This document shows, piece by piece, positions 36,501 through 44,628 of a DNA stretch of 64,000 nucleotides (positions within the stretch are counted from its first letter, which is position 1; every line of letters starts with the position of its first letter). The translations under genes and the position numbers were made by a program. This stretch comes from CBFHOS01 sp965657645 (GTDB lineage: Bacteria; Pseudomonadota; Alphaproteobacteria; Puniceispirillales; Puniceispirillaceae): positions 21,713 to 85,712 of the forward strand of contig CBFHOS010000006.1 of assembly GCA_965657645.1 (NCBI GenBank), given 5' to 3'. Below the pieces are notes generated by a model. The model was not told the DNA's origin and ran no database searches. It saw only the letters and a program-made list of their open reading frames with translations.

Positions 36501-37171
36501 AAACGTGCTTCACGTACCCATAGATCCATGATGCCGCCTTCATTCACCAGATCATCACCAACTGACTGGATGAAACAGGCGTGAGGCTGGGGATGCTCAT
36601 ATGCGCTGGCTGAACGGGTTAGTTTGCCAGATTTGAAATCCACATAGAAATGGCCTTGGCTTGGTCCATCGATGCCATAGGCCCAATGCATGCCGGTGTT
36701 AAACCATTGTGGTGAGTTTGGTGCAGACATCTGCATGGCTAGCATGTAGCGCATCTCGTCAAAATAAGTCTGGGCGTCTTCCTCGGTGGTGAAATAACCA
36801 CCTTTCCAGCCCCAATATGTCCATGTACCAGCCAAACGGTTAAACACCTGCTTGGCTGAGGTCTCGCCTGATGTGCGCTCTTCTTCGGCCATATCGGCCA
36901 TCGCGTCTTCATCCGGAACCGAGCGCCATAACCATGACGGCACAGATGATTCTTCAACTGTTTTCAGCGCGGCGGCAACGCCGGCTTTGCGGAAATATTT
37001 CTGCGCTAGAATGTCGGTCGCGACCTGCGAAAATTGTGCGGGGATCTCAACATTTTCAGCCTGGAAAACGATTGTACCGTCAGGGTTTCTGATTTCGCTA
37101 GTAGCCGTTTTAAATTCAATCGCCTTGTATGGGTCTTGACCAGCGGTGGTAAACCGTCTTTCGAAGCGCAT
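33506..37171 (-). CDS. nrdJ: Adenosylcobalamin-dependent ribonucleotide reductase (class II)
   Basis: The 1221-residue product is normal for the alphaproteobacterial NrdJ. N-P-C-S-E-Y-M, the central S-A-P-N-S-P-Q-W-F-N-T-G, and the glycyl-rich K-Y-G-S-G-T-G-S-N segment are reductase core motifs. The C-terminus ends in a zinc-ribbon-like cluster of cysteines (C-P-E-C and C-x-x-C-x-x-C, last 30 residues), preceded by an alanine- and serine-rich linker. It makes deoxyribonucleotides with or without oxygen using adenosylcobalamin. No in-frame intein is seen. A candidate NrdR operator lies about 95 bases upstream and a strong terminator downstream, so it is a monocistronic unit. Confidence 0.96.
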   Translation of the reverse strand: MRFERRFTTAGQDPYKAIEFKTATSEIRNPDGTIVFQAENVEIPAQFSQVATDILAQKYFRKAGVAAALKTVEESSVPSWLWRSVPDEDAMADMAEEERTSGETSAKQVFNRLAGTWTYWGWKGGYFTTEEDAQTYFDEMRYMLAMQMSAPNSPQWFNTGMHWAYGIDGPSQGHFYVDFKSGKLTRSASAYEHPQPHACFIQSVGDDLVNEGGIMDLWVREARLFKYGSGTGSNFSRLRGSGESLSGGGKSSGLMSFLRIGDRAAGAIKSGGTTRRAAKMVTVDIDHPDIEEYVDWKVVEEQKVAALVAGSKLAQKHMGEVMAACHADGLGDDQRFDPKANRALKKAILSARKSMIPENYVQRVIQFAQQGYTEIEFKTYDTDWDSEAYLTVAGQNSNNSVRVSNEYLQAVLDNGDWELIQRRDNGVAKRIKAADLWEKIAHAAWACADPGLQYDTTINEWHTCPEGGRINASNPCSEYMFLDDTACNLASMNLMQFRHADGTFNIEAFEHACRFWTLTLEISVLMAQFPSKEIAQLSYEYRTLGLGYANIGGLLMAQGHSYDSDEGRAICAAITAIMTGVSYATSAEIASELGAFPQYKKNAKHMMRVMKNHRLAAHGKSKGYKGLSILPVPLDGASCPDQNMIKAASAAWDKAVELGEEHGYRNAQATVIAPTGTIGLVMDCDTTGIEPDFAIVKFKKLAGGGYFKIINRVVPEALSNMGYSQSQIDDIINYAVGSGTLKNCQSISINALKDKGFGEAELAKLEGAMESAFDVKFVFNRYTLGDEFCKETLGFTDAQLNDFSFNMLEALGFDKDAVEAANIHVCGSMTLEGAPHLKDEHLPVFDCANVCGRLGKRFLSVDSHITMMAAAQPFISGAISKTINMPNSATVAECGEAYMSSWRLGLKANALYRDGSKLSQPLSSGLVDDEEDEEDMVEALNTPMAAAAPQVIEKVVERIVRAERDKLPQRRKGYTQKATVGGHKVYLRTGEYEDGRIGEVFIDMHKEGAAFRSLMNNFAIAVSIGLQYGVPLEEFVEAYTFTRFEPQGIVTGNDAIKMSTSILDYTFRELAISYLDRHDLGHVNPEDLDTSTTGTGDSQSDLVNKVTSRGFIRKQGLVVYSNDGNAAVKQTAANETTMQTAAPAMPSAPVAPAVVATASTSSAASSASSASSSAPSASDRVQQARMQGYEGEACPECQNFTLVRNGTCLKCNTCGGTTGCS

Positions 37172-37673
37172 GGACTATTCCTTTTGAATCATTTTCGTTC
37201 GCCAAAATGTTACTGACGAATTTTTGTTAAAAAACTGAGTGTTAAAGCCGTGTTTGGGTCAGGAGACACAATATGTAGCGGCCTGACTTCGATTAAGCTA
37301 CATTATCTGGGGGCTAAACGACAAGTGGTCTTTTCATAAAAATAACATAATTTTGGCTAAATTAATGCCAATGAGCCATGTTAAAACTTCAAGATTGGGC
37401 GCTAGTGATCGCGCAAATGATTGAGAAAAATAGACTAAATTATGCAAGTGGTCGATTTGGGCATGGTAAAAAATTTCTTCAGAAAAACTGTTTCTGTTGG
37501 CAATAACGCCCCTTCGCTAGGGTGATTACGAACAAGTCTAACAAGCGGGCTTTCAACACTGGACGCAACGCCGGTGATGGGCATATAATGCGGCCTCGTC
37601 ATAATGCGCCGTCATAGAGTAACTGGCCGCGACGTCTGGTAATACGACGTCTATTAATTCAAGGGGATCCGCA
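37172..37673. other. Divergent intergenic region between nrdJ and the NDUFA12 gene
   Basis: The 500-base gap has no credible coding sequence and no cobalamin riboswitch fold that I could recognise. It holds the candidate NrdR boxes on the nrdJ side and a long AT-rich stretch (37320-37500). The promoter of the rightward NDUFA12-MCE-DUF2155 group should lie near its right end but could not be pinned down. Confidence 0.5.
37266..37310 (-). promoter_or_regulatory. Candidate NrdR operator upstream of nrdJ
   Basis: ACACAATATGTAGCGG at 37266-37281 matches the NrdR box ACACWATATATWGTGT at 12 of the first 13 positions. A weaker second half-box containing GCTACAT lies at 37297-37303 and forms an inverted repeat with ATGTAGC of the first. 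Box centres are about 29 bases apart, close to three helical turns. On the minus strand the first box covers a possible -10 (TATTGT), with TTAATC 17 bases upstream. This position would suit repression. Confidence 0.45.
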
Positions 37674-38030
37674 ATGGATTTGGTAACGCTGTTAAATATC
37701 AAACTATCCACCACGCTTGTGGGTAATGATGTGCATGGCAATCGCTATTACGAAGAGCGCAAGGCCCGCCCGGGTAAACCGCCGCGCCGCTATGTGCGCT
37801 ATCAAGGTAGCCCCGAAGCGTCAAAGGTACCTGCTGACTGGCATGGCTGGTTGCATCACACCGAAGATACCCCACCGCCGCCTGCTGGCTATGACAAGCA
37901 TGAGTGGCAGCAGGATCATTTGCCGAATTTGACCGGCACTAAATACGCCCACAAGCCAGCTGGTCATGTGTTGCGCGGCGGTAAGCGCCCTGCGGCGACT
38001 GGCGACTATGAGCCGTGGAAGCCTCTTTAA
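37674..38030 (+). CDS. NADH:ubiquinone oxidoreductase 17.2 kDa subunit family protein (NDUFA12)
   Basis: The 118-residue product has the family core L-V-G-N-D-V-H-G-N-R-Y-Y-E, R-R-Y-V-R-Y-Q-G, P-A-D-W-H-G-W-L-H, and W-Q-x-D-H-L-P-N-L-T-G-T. NDUFA12 is an accessory subunit of respiratory complex I on its membrane-facing peripheral arm, found in mitochondria and alphaproteobacteria. The gene precedes the MCE and DUF2155 genes, a conserved alphaproteobacterial order. No signal or membrane segment is seen. Confidence 0.93.
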   Translation: MDLVTLLNIKLSTTLVGNDVHGNRYYEERKARPGKPPRRYVRYQGSPEASKVPADWHGWLHHTEDTPPPPAGYDKHEWQQDHLPNLTGTKYAHKPAGHVLRGGKRPAATGDYEPWKPL

Positions 38031-38109
38031 GCGATAGCCCCTTGGGGATGGCCACCGAGAGCAAGCCTATTGGTTAGACCTTGGCAACACAGACGGGATG
38101 GAGACGGGG

Positions 38110-38565
38110 ATGCAGAGAAACACTCTTGAGACAATTATGGGCGCTGTGGTTCTGTTGGCGGCTGTCGGCTTTGTGTCACTGGCCTATGAGGCCGCCGATA
38201 TAAAGGGCGGTGATGGCTATGTGCTTGAGGCTGAGTTTGGCTCAACAGGTGGTTTGTCGACTGGTGATGATGTTCGGATTTCGGGCATCAAAGTTGGCCG
38301 CATTCTGTATCAAGAGCTAGATCCGGTTACCTATGCCGCCCGCATCGTCATGGCACTCGACCCCCAGATCAGCCTGCCAGCAGATAGCAGTGCACGCATT
38401 ACCGCGGCCTCTTTGCTCGGTGGTAACTATCTTGAATTAATGCCTGGCGCCGATGATGAGATGCTGGTGGCTGGCGATGTCATCTATGACACGCGCGATC
38501 CGGTTAGCCTGACCGACCTGTTGGGCAAAGCGGTATTCTCGGCATCAGATGCGCAAGCGCAATAA
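38110..38565 (+). CDS. mlaD: MCE/MlaD-type lipid transport protein
   Basis: The product is about 151 residues with one N-terminal membrane helix (about 9-26). A single MCE domain follows (about 36-113, G-L-S-T-G-D-D-V-R-I-S-G-I-K-V-G-R-I), as in MlaD, the periplasmic hexamer of the phospholipid importer complex. mlaE, mlaF and mlaB are not adjacent, as is common in alphaproteobacteria. GGAG at 38099-38102 sits seven bases before the ATG at 38110, which is preferred to the ATG at 38098. The 3' end overlaps the next gene by 17 bases. Confidence 0.85.
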   Translation: MQRNTLETIMGAVVLLAAVGFVSLAYEAADIKGGDGYVLEAEFGSTGGLSTGDDVRISGIKVGRILYQELDPVTYAARIVMALDPQISLPADSSARITAASLLGGNYLELMPGADDEMLVAGDVIYDTRDPVSLTDLLGKAVFSASDAQAQ

Positions 38566-39022
38566 TCCCATCACTGACTTATATATAGCCTCCGCCATCG
38601 CCGGGCCTAAGCGCCCGCGTCATGGTGGCCTCTTGCGCAACGGGGGCCGGTTGGTTGCGCTCACTTTGGGCGTCATAGTGGGGCTAGGCGCGTCACCGGC
38701 GCTGGCTAGCTGGATTGATGGGGATGTCGCAACATTACAGGCGCTGGACAAGATCACCGCGCGGATTTCAACGCTACAGGCGCCCATCGGGGTTACGGTT
38801 ACTTTTGGTACGCTGGATATCACTGTCCAGCGTTGTGCGTTTCACCCACCTGAAGAACCGCCTGAGGATGCTGGCTTTATCGAGATTGTCGACCGTGGCC
38901 ATGATCCGTCACTGTCGGGCATGCCGGTGTTTTCTGGCTGGATGTTTTCCTCTAGCCCCGCCATCTCGGCCCTAGAGCATCCGGTTTATGACGTGACCCT
39001 GCTTGGCTGTAACCAGCCCTAG
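38549..39022 (+). CDS. DUF2155 domain exported protein
   Basis: The 157-residue product has a long N-terminal signal region (hydrophobic about 34-53, ending A-S-P-A-L-A). A DUF2155 domain follows, with L-Q-A-L-D-K-I-T-A-R-I-S, R-C-A-F-H-P-P-E-E, and V-F-S-G-W-M-F-S-S-S-P. Two cysteines near residues 96 and 154 could form a disulphide. The family is confined to alphaproteobacteria and has no established function. It regularly follows NDUFA12 and MCE genes, suggesting an envelope role. It starts inside the end of the MCE gene and converges with aat. Confidence 0.85.
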   Translation: MRKRNNPITDLYIASAIAGPKRPRHGGLLRNGGRLVALTLGVIVGLGASPALASWIDGDVATLQALDKITARISTLQAPIGVTVTFGTLDITVQRCAFHPPEEPPEDAGFIEIVDRGHDPSLSGMPVFSGWMFSSSPAISALEHPVYDVTLLGCNQP

Positions 39023-39050
39023 GTCCATCAGTTTTCTATCACATGTAAGT

Positions 39051-39734
39051 TCAGGTGTTTTGCGGCGATACCAGTGCGCTCAGCAAATTATGGATCATCG
39101 GCCCGCTTGGTTGACCCAGCGCAAGATCGGCTGGCTGGCTAAGCGCTGTGGCCAGCATTTCCTCAAATTCCTCACGCGGCACCTCAAACAGGCCGAATTG
39201 TTCCAGATGGTCATTATGGAATTGGGCATCAAGAAGCGTAAAGCCACCCGCGCGTAATCGTGCCACAAGATGAACCAAGGCAATTTTGGATGCATCAGTC
39301 ACCCGCGAAAACATTGATTCGCCGAAAAATGCAGACCGGAGCGCGACACCGTATAGCCCGCCAACCAATGTCTCGCCATCCCAGACCTCTACCGAATGGG
39401 CAAATCCCAATTTATGCAGGGCGATATAGAGGGCCTTGATATCCTGATTGATCCAAGTAGAGGCGCGGTTGCTATGCGGTTCGGCGCATTGGGCAATGAC
39501 GTCGGCAAAGGCGCGGTCAATAGTTACCGATAATCGGGTTTGACGCACGGTCCGGCGTAACCGGCGCGGTACGTGAAATCGTGTCGGCCCATCGATTGCC
39601 AAGGGGATAAGCCCGCGAAAATCAGGCGCATAGAATTGAATGTCGGGACTGTCAGCCGATTCTGCCATCGGAAACACCCCAAGCGTATAGGCCTTGATAA
39701 GCGTTTCCGGTGAGAAGGCGTATTTTTCAGACAT
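39051..39734 (-). CDS. aat: Leucyl/phenylalanyl-tRNA-protein transferase
   Basis: The 227-residue product moves Leu or Phe from tRNA to the N-terminus of proteins starting with Lys or Arg, marking them for ClpS-ClpAP. Y-T-L-G-V-F-P-M, the W-I-N-Q-D-I-K-A-L-Y segment, V-E-V-W-D-G-E-T-L-V-G-G-L-Y-G, and F-F-G-E-S-M-F are the family motifs. The frame begins with a GTG at 39737; GGGA six bases before the ATG at 39734 favours the latter. accC ends 19 bases upstream, so aat is probably the last gene of aroQ-accB-accC-aat. Confidence 0.95.
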   Translation of the reverse strand: MSEKYAFSPETLIKAYTLGVFPMAESADSPDIQFYAPDFRGLIPLAIDGPTRFHVPRRLRRTVRQTRLSVTIDRAFADVIAQCAEPHSNRASTWINQDIKALYIALHKLGFAHSVEVWDGETLVGGLYGVALRSAFFGESMFSRVTDASKIALVHLVARLRAGGFTLLDAQFHNDHLEQFGLFEVPREEFEEMLATALSQPADLALGQPSGPMIHNLLSALVSPQNT

Positions 39735-39753
39735 CACCCATCCCGATCGTGAT

Positions 39754-41097
39754 CTAATCGGCGTTTAGGAATTTTTCCTCGAGCCAGCGGATATTATAGC
39801 TACCGTCCTTGATAGCATCAGCCTCGACCAAACGCACATGTAGCGGCAGGGTGGTTGGGATCGGCTCGATCACAAATTCCTGCAAAGCCCGTCTTAGGCG
39901 CGCAAGGCAATGCTCGCGATTGTCACCATGAACAATCAATTTGGCAATCAGGCTGTCATAGTAAGGCGGTACGGAATAGCCAGAATACAGCACCGAATCC
40001 ACACGCACACCCGGACCGCCAGCCGCATGATAGGCGGTAACTTTGCCCGGTGTCGGCATAAAGGTTTCTGGATGCTCGGCATTCACCCGGCATTCGATCG
40101 CATGGCCGGTAAAGGTGACGTCATCCTGGGTGAATGACAGCGGCAAACCCGCGGCAATGCGGATTTGTTCGCGAACCAGATCAATGCCTGTAATGGCCTC
40201 GGTGATCGGGTGCTCCACCTGTAGGCGGGTGTTCATCTCGATAAAGAAAAACTCGCCATCTTCATAAAGGAATTCCATCGTGCCAACGCCCAGATACCCC
40301 ATCTGGCGGGTGGCCTCGGCGGCGATGCTGCCGATTGATGAACGCTGTTCTGGGGTGAGGGCGGGCGATGGTGCCTCCTCAAATAGTTTCTGGTGTCGGC
40401 GCTGGACCGAACATTCACGTTCACCCAGATGCACAACATTGCCATGTGAATCGGCAATCACCTGCACTTCGATGTGGCGTGGCTGGCCAAGATAACGCTC
40501 TAGATACACGGTATCATCGCCAAACGCGGCCTTTGCTTCGGACCGTGCCGCGCTAAAGGCTTCGGATAGATCATTTGCGGTTTCGGCAACTTTCATCCCG
40601 CGGCCACCACCACCAGATGCGGCTTTGACCAACAGAGGATAACCGATTTCTGCACCCAGCTTTGTGGCCTCTTCGATCGTGTGCACCGCGCCCGGGGATC
40701 CTGGCACCAATGGCAGACCAGCGGCGGCGGCGGTGATCTTTGCCTCTACCTTGTCACCCATTGCCCGAATATGGCGTGTTTCCGGACCGATAAAGGTCAG
40801 ACCGTGGGCCTTGACGATCTCGGCAAAGTCGGCGTTTTCCGACAGAAATCCAACACCGGGATGCACAGCATCAGCGCCGGTAATGCCTGCCGCGCTGAGG
40901 ATGGCGGGGATGTTGAGATAAGAATCAGTGCTACTAGGCGGGCCAATACAAACCGATTCATCGGCTAGACGGACCGGCATCGAGTCGATATCTGCGGTTG
41001 AATGCACGACCACTGACGGGATTTCCATCTCTTTACAGGCGCGCAATACGCGGAGGGCAACATCGCCGCGATTTGTTATCAGGATCTTTTTGAACAT
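39754..41097 (-). CDS. accC: Acetyl-CoA carboxylase, biotin carboxylase subunit
   Basis: The 447-residue ATP-grasp enzyme carboxylates biotin on AccB in the first step of malonyl-CoA synthesis. The N-terminus I-L-I-T-N-R-G-D-V-A-L-R-V and the glycine-rich ATP loop A-S-G-G-G-G-R-G-M-K are present. The catalytic region F-F-I-E-M-N-T-R-L-Q-V-E-H is intact. The start shares a base with the accB stop (TAATG), showing translational coupling. Confidence 0.97.
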   Translation of the reverse strand: MFKKILITNRGDVALRVLRACKEMEIPSVVVHSTADIDSMPVRLADESVCIGPPSSTDSYLNIPAILSAAGITGADAVHPGVGFLSENADFAEIVKAHGLTFIGPETRHIRAMGDKVEAKITAAAAGLPLVPGSPGAVHTIEEATKLGAEIGYPLLVKAASGGGGRGMKVAETANDLSEAFSAARSEAKAAFGDDTVYLERYLGQPRHIEVQVIADSHGNVVHLGERECSVQRRHQKLFEEAPSPALTPEQRSSIGSIAAEATRQMGYLGVGTMEFLYEDGEFFFIEMNTRLQVEHPITEAITGIDLVREQIRIAAGLPLSFTQDDVTFTGHAIECRVNAEHPETFMPTPGKVTAYHAAGGPGVRVDSVLYSGYSVPPYYDSLIAKLIVHGDNREHCLARLRRALQEFVIEPIPTTLPLHVRLVEADAIKDGSYNIRWLEEKFLNAD

Positions 41098-41582
41098 TAC
41101 TCGATCACAATCAAAACTTGGTCAAATTCGATAGGCTGGGCGTTCTGGACCAAAATGTTGGTGACCTTGCCGTCGCTTGGGGCGGTAATCGGGTTCATTA
41201 CCTTCATCGCCTCAACAATAAATAATGTCTGGCCTTTTTTCACGCTCGCCCCAAGGGTTACGAACTCGTCTGCGCCCGGCTCTGGTGCGGTGTAGATGGT
41301 GCCAACCATTGGTGACTTTACCGCGCCCGGATGATCACCAGCAGGTGCGGCGGCACTATCGGCGGCGGGTGCGCTAGGCGCGGCTGGGGCAGGTGCGGTG
41401 GCGGCAACTGGTGCAGGGGCAACAGCGGCCACAGGTGCGGCGCCTGTCACACGAGACAAGCGCACAGACACAGCGTCAGTTTCATATTCCAATTCCGCAA
41501 GGCCAGCGCCATCGAGAATATCGGCAAGGGCTTTTACCAGATCGGTATCAGGTGATGATGTGGTTTTAGGGGCTTTGGCCAT
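41097..41582 (-). CDS. accB: Acetyl-CoA carboxylase, biotin carboxyl carrier protein
   Basis: The 161-residue product has a short N-terminal domain and an alanine/proline-rich flexible linker (about 49-82). A C-terminal biotinyl domain carries the biotinylated Lys127 in E-A-M-K-V-M-N. It shuttles carboxybiotin between AccC and the carboxyltransferase. It lies between aroQ (46 bases upstream) and accC (one-base overlap), the usual alphaproteobacterial order. Confidence 0.96.
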   Translation of the reverse strand: MAKAPKTTSSPDTDLVKALADILDGAGLAELEYETDAVSVRLSRVTGAAPVAAVAPAPVAATAPAPAAPSAPAADSAAAPAGDHPGAVKSPMVGTIYTAPEPGADEFVTLGASVKKGQTLFIVEAMKVMNPITAPSDGKVTNILVQNAQPIEFDQVLIVIE

Positions 41583-41628
41583 GAAGAAGGCTCCGTATCT
41601 AGTCGTGAAATGAGTGAGTGCTTACCGC

Positions 41629-42081
41629 CTAGGCGCCAGCATTTGTAATGTCGGCAACAGCAGAAATTGCCATCGTGTAGGAGCTAACGCCAAAACCGGC
41701 GACAACTCCTTTTGATATAGCGGTGATGAGGGATTTGTGCCGGAATTCCTCCCGCGCATGGGTGTTGGATATATGCACCTCAATGACGCCGCCGGGAAAT
41801 AGTGCCAGCGCATCGCGCAGGGCAACCGACGTATGGGTCAACCCAGCCGCGTTAATGATAATCCAGTCAAATTTGTTGCAAGCATCGTGGATGGTATCGA
41901 TCAATGTGCCTTCGGCATTTGCCTGCATAAAGTCCATCCCAAGATTGTTAGCCTCGGCGGCGCTCCGACATTTGGCCTCGATGTCGGCCAGAGTCAGATG
42001 CCCGTATATGCCCGGCTCTCTGGTGCCAAGCATATTTAGGTTTGGGCCGTTCATCACGAGTATTTTGGTTTGCTTTTGCAT
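41629..42081 (-). CDS. aroQ: Type II 3-dehydroquinate dehydratase
   Basis: The 150-residue product of the shikimate pathway converts 3-dehydroquinate to shikimate's precursor 3-dehydroshikimate. N-G-P-N-L-N-M-L-G-T-R-E-P-G-I-Y-G holds the catalytic tyrosine, and E-V-H-I-S-N the catalytic histidine. The usual N-P-G-A-Y loop reads N-A-A-G-L here, a small departure. It heads the leftward aroQ-accB-accC-aat group. aroC, the last enzyme of the pathway, lies 35 kb away. Confidence 0.95.
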   Translation of the reverse strand: MQKQTKILVMNGPNLNMLGTREPGIYGHLTLADIEAKCRSAAEANNLGMDFMQANAEGTLIDTIHDACNKFDWIIINAAGLTHTSVALRDALALFPGGVIEVHISNTHAREEFRHKSLITAISKGVVAGFGVSSYTMAISAVADITNAGA

Positions 42082-42165
42082 CGGCTAACAATACCATTTT
42101 TTATCAGAAGTGCGAGTGTAAACTCATCATTGGGAATGCGCTGTCGTAACCTCGTAACTCTACTA

Positions 42166-42186
42166 TAAAAAACGCCGTGTTTGGCG
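42166..42186 (-). terminator. Candidate intrinsic terminator of the DsbA-like gene
   Basis: On the minus strand CGCC/GGCG (42173-42186) with a six-base loop is followed directly by six T. It begins just past the stop of the DsbA-like gene. The stem is only four base pairs but is all G-C. Confidence 0.45.
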
Positions 42187-42193
42187 GCGCCAA

Positions 42194-42907
42194 TTAGCTG
42201 TTCTTTGCGCGTTCATCAGCGATGAGTTGGCGCAGTTCGTCAATGCCGATCGCCCCGGGAACTACTGTGTCACCAATGACAAGTGCAGGTGTGCCGTTGA
42301 TCTCTAGGCGCTGGGCAATCTCGCGTGTGCGGGTGATGATCGAATTGACCGTGTCACTCTGCATATCGGCTTGGAGCCGGTCCATATCGGCGCCAGCATC
42401 TGCGGCCGCCTGTAAGATTGATTCTGCTGATACCGCAGAGCGCCCTGTCATCATTGCAACATGATAGGGGGTGAATACGCCCTGTGCCGCGGCGGCGATA
42501 CCTGCCTGTGCGGCGGTGAGAGACGTCTGGCTCAGGATTGGAAATTCTTTAACGACAAAGCGGATATTGCCATCTTCGGCCAAAACTTGCTGGATAGGCT
42601 CAAATACCCGCTTGCAATAGCCACAATTATAATCGGTAAATTCATAGATCACGATATCGCCATCTGGATTGCCCATTTCCGGGTCGCCATCAACGTCGCG
42701 CAACAATGAAAAAGCTGCTTCTTTGCGCTCGGCCTCTTCACGATTGGCAAGGGCGACAAGCGCATCACGCACGACATCGGCATTTTCCTCAATATAGGCC
42801 TTGAATAACGCGTCCATCGCCGCTTTATCGAGGCTATGACTATCCGCTTTGGCGGGGCCAGTGAGGGTGATGGCGGCGGCAAGGCATAATCCAATAATGC
42901 GAAACAT
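42194..42907 (-). CDS. DsbA-family thiol:disulfide oxidoreductase
   Basis: The 237-residue product has a signal peptide (cleavage likely after A-K-A near residue 21) and a helical N-terminal extension. The thioredoxin fold has the active site C-G-Y-C at 95-98 and the cis-proline segment N-G-T-P-A-L-V. It resembles the Com1/DsbA group of periplasmic oxidases or isomerases. It is not a classic DsbA, whose active site is usually C-P-H-C. It lies between the M48 protease gene and the aroQ operon. Confidence 0.85.
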   Translation of the reverse strand: MFRIIGLCLAAAITLTGPAKADSHSLDKAAMDALFKAYIEENADVVRDALVALANREEAERKEAAFSLLRDVDGDPEMGNPDGDIVIYEFTDYNCGYCKRVFEPIQQVLAEDGNIRFVVKEFPILSQTSLTAAQAGIAAAAQGVFTPYHVAMMTGRSAVSAESILQAAADAGADMDRLQADMQSDTVNSIITRTREIAQRLEINGTPALVIGDTVVPGAIGIDELRQLIADERAKNS

Positions 42908-43066
42908 AAGATATCCTCTAAAACGGGTTCATCAATTAGGTGGCGGTTAGCCCAAAGTTACGATTGTTGGCAAGCCATGCGCCTGATGCAGGGGTTATAC
43001 CAATATGGAGCCAGTTTGCAAATCGCCACTTCATAATGGGCTTCATAACTATGCCAAAATCTGGGG

Positions 43067-43094
43067 CCTATTCGGCCTCCCCTATTCGGCCTCA
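43067..43094. repeat. 14-bp duplication across the M48 stop codon
   Basis: CCTATTCGGCCTC plus one base occurs twice in tandem (43067-43080 and 43081-43094). On the minus strand this repeats the last codons E-A-E-stop immediately after the real stop. It looks like a slippage product. Confidence 0.8.
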
Positions 43095-44422
43095 TAGCTA
43101 AACACGATATCATTGGCCCGGGCGAGCAATTGATCCGCCATGCCGCCGCGCTCAATAGCGCGCTTTGCCAATTGCACCGCTCTGGTCTTGTCGCCCAGCA
43201 ATAGGGCCTCATCGGCGAGGCTGATATCGGCGGCGTTCAATTTGCCAGCGCGGCCATAGGCAATGCCCAATTGGCGATGAATAAACGCCCATGATGGTTC
43301 AAAAAAGCGTGCTTGTTCGATGGCTTCGATTGCCCGTGGTAGCAATGAAGGGTCGCCAGATGCGATCAATGCACGCCCCAGATTAAGCAGAATTTGGGGG
43401 CTCTGGGGCCGTATGGATACTGCCGTTTCATAGGCCGCCGCGCTGTCGTTGGCGCGTTGCATGGAAATCAGGATGTCGCCGCGAAATTCATGAAAATACG
43501 CGTCCCCCGGCCGCTCGGCAATGATAGCATCGATCAATTCAAGCGCATGATCAAGATTGCCGCGGCGATAGGCGGCGATGGAATGGGCATAGCGTTGGTA
43601 GATCGGTTTCACTTCGGGGTCTGTTTTGGCAAGGATGCGCTGTGGTTGCTCGGTCCATGCGTCTAGCTTGGTTTCGATCCGCGTGAAAATATCATCCACG
43701 GTTGGCGGTGTGCCATAGGAACTATAGGGCGAATTGTTCATATGGTCCTGATAGGTGAGCAGACGTTGCGCCGCGCCCGGATGGGTGGAGTAATATTCCG
43801 ATTGGCGCGATTCTGGCAATGCATGCTGGCGGGCCATACGTTGCATCAAATCACGAATGCCTGTGGCTGGTGTTTTTGTGGCATCGAGCAATTGAAGACC
43901 GATTTCATCCGCCACCGCTTCATTGCGGCGTACCGAAGAAATGAGATTGCGCCTAGCGCGATCGGTGCCGCCGATAATCACGCCGGTTGCCGCCTCGCCA
44001 TTGCCAGATGCCGCAACCGCAATGGCGGCCAGTGCGGCGAGGGCCGAGGCGCTATTTGCATTGGTAACTTCTTCGCCCATGCGTTGGACATGGCCTGCTT
44101 TGATATGGGCAATTTCATGCGCCATGACGCCTAGAAATTCGTTCGCGCTCTTGGCCTTTAATATGAGGCCGGAATGCACATAAATGGCCCGCGTTCCAAT
44201 CACATAGGCATTGTAGCTCTCATCCAGCACAACACGCACCTTGATGTCATAATCTGCATAGCCTGCGGCCCTGCTCAGCGGCAGAATGATCGTCTCCAAC
44301 CCAGATTCAATTTCGGTGTCGCGGATCATATTTGCCTGCGCTGATGCCGTGCCAAATAGGATTATACAAACGAGCGCCGCAACAATATGTCGTTTTGATA
44401 ATAAAGGGTTTGGAATGGCCAT
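43082..44422 (-). CDS. Periplasmic M48 metalloprotease with TPR repeats (BepA-like)
   Basis: The 446-residue product has a signal peptide (cleavage near residue 30, A-S-A-Q-A). The M48 catalytic domain carries the zinc motif H-E-I-A-H at 102-106 and the third-ligand region N-E-A-V-A-D-E. A C-terminal TPR half starts from about residue 285. BepA-type proteases control assembly and quality of outer membrane proteins such as LptD. It is followed by the DsbA-like gene, which fits because LptD needs disulphides. The aminotransferase gene is divergent. Confidence 0.9.
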   Translation of the reverse strand: MAIPNPLLSKRHIVAALVCIILFGTASAQANMIRDTEIESGLETIILPLSRAAGYADYDIKVRVVLDESYNAYVIGTRAIYVHSGLILKAKSANEFLGVMAHEIAHIKAGHVQRMGEEVTNANSASALAALAAIAVAASGNGEAATGVIIGGTDRARRNLISSVRRNEAVADEIGLQLLDATKTPATGIRDLMQRMARQHALPESRQSEYYSTHPGAAQRLLTYQDHMNNSPYSSYGTPPTVDDIFTRIETKLDAWTEQPQRILAKTDPEVKPIYQRYAHSIAAYRRGNLDHALELIDAIIAERPGDAYFHEFRGDILISMQRANDSAAAYETAVSIRPQSPQILLNLGRALIASGDPSLLPRAIEAIEQARFFEPSWAFIHRQLGIAYGRAGKLNAADISLADEALLLGDKTRAVQLAKRAIERGGMADQLLARANDIVFSYEAE

Positions 44423-44628
44423 TATCTAGGCTCCGGTTGGATTTTAGGGTCGCCGACAGGAATATACAGGGCAATTTAGGGCAATATAGGGACTCTTTGG
44501 GCGTATTCGTGTCGTTTTCTGGCCAGTTTTGGTTGTCTCACACCCTGTTAACCGCTATTGTCCGCGCTCCTCACGGTATCATTTTAGTATCACTACCATT
44601 TTATGGTGGCAAAAATAAGAGCAATATA

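Noticed and set aside
37172..37673. Possible cobalamin riboswitch for nrdJ
   Set aside because: GGTCAGGAGACAC near 37256 recalls a B12 box but is on the plus strand, opposite to nrdJ, and no accompanying stems were seen.
44332..44628. Long N-terminal extension of the aminotransferase
   Set aside because: It overlaps the divergent M48 gene and its signal peptide, and lacks aminotransferase similarity; the internal ATG at 44629 gives the normal start.
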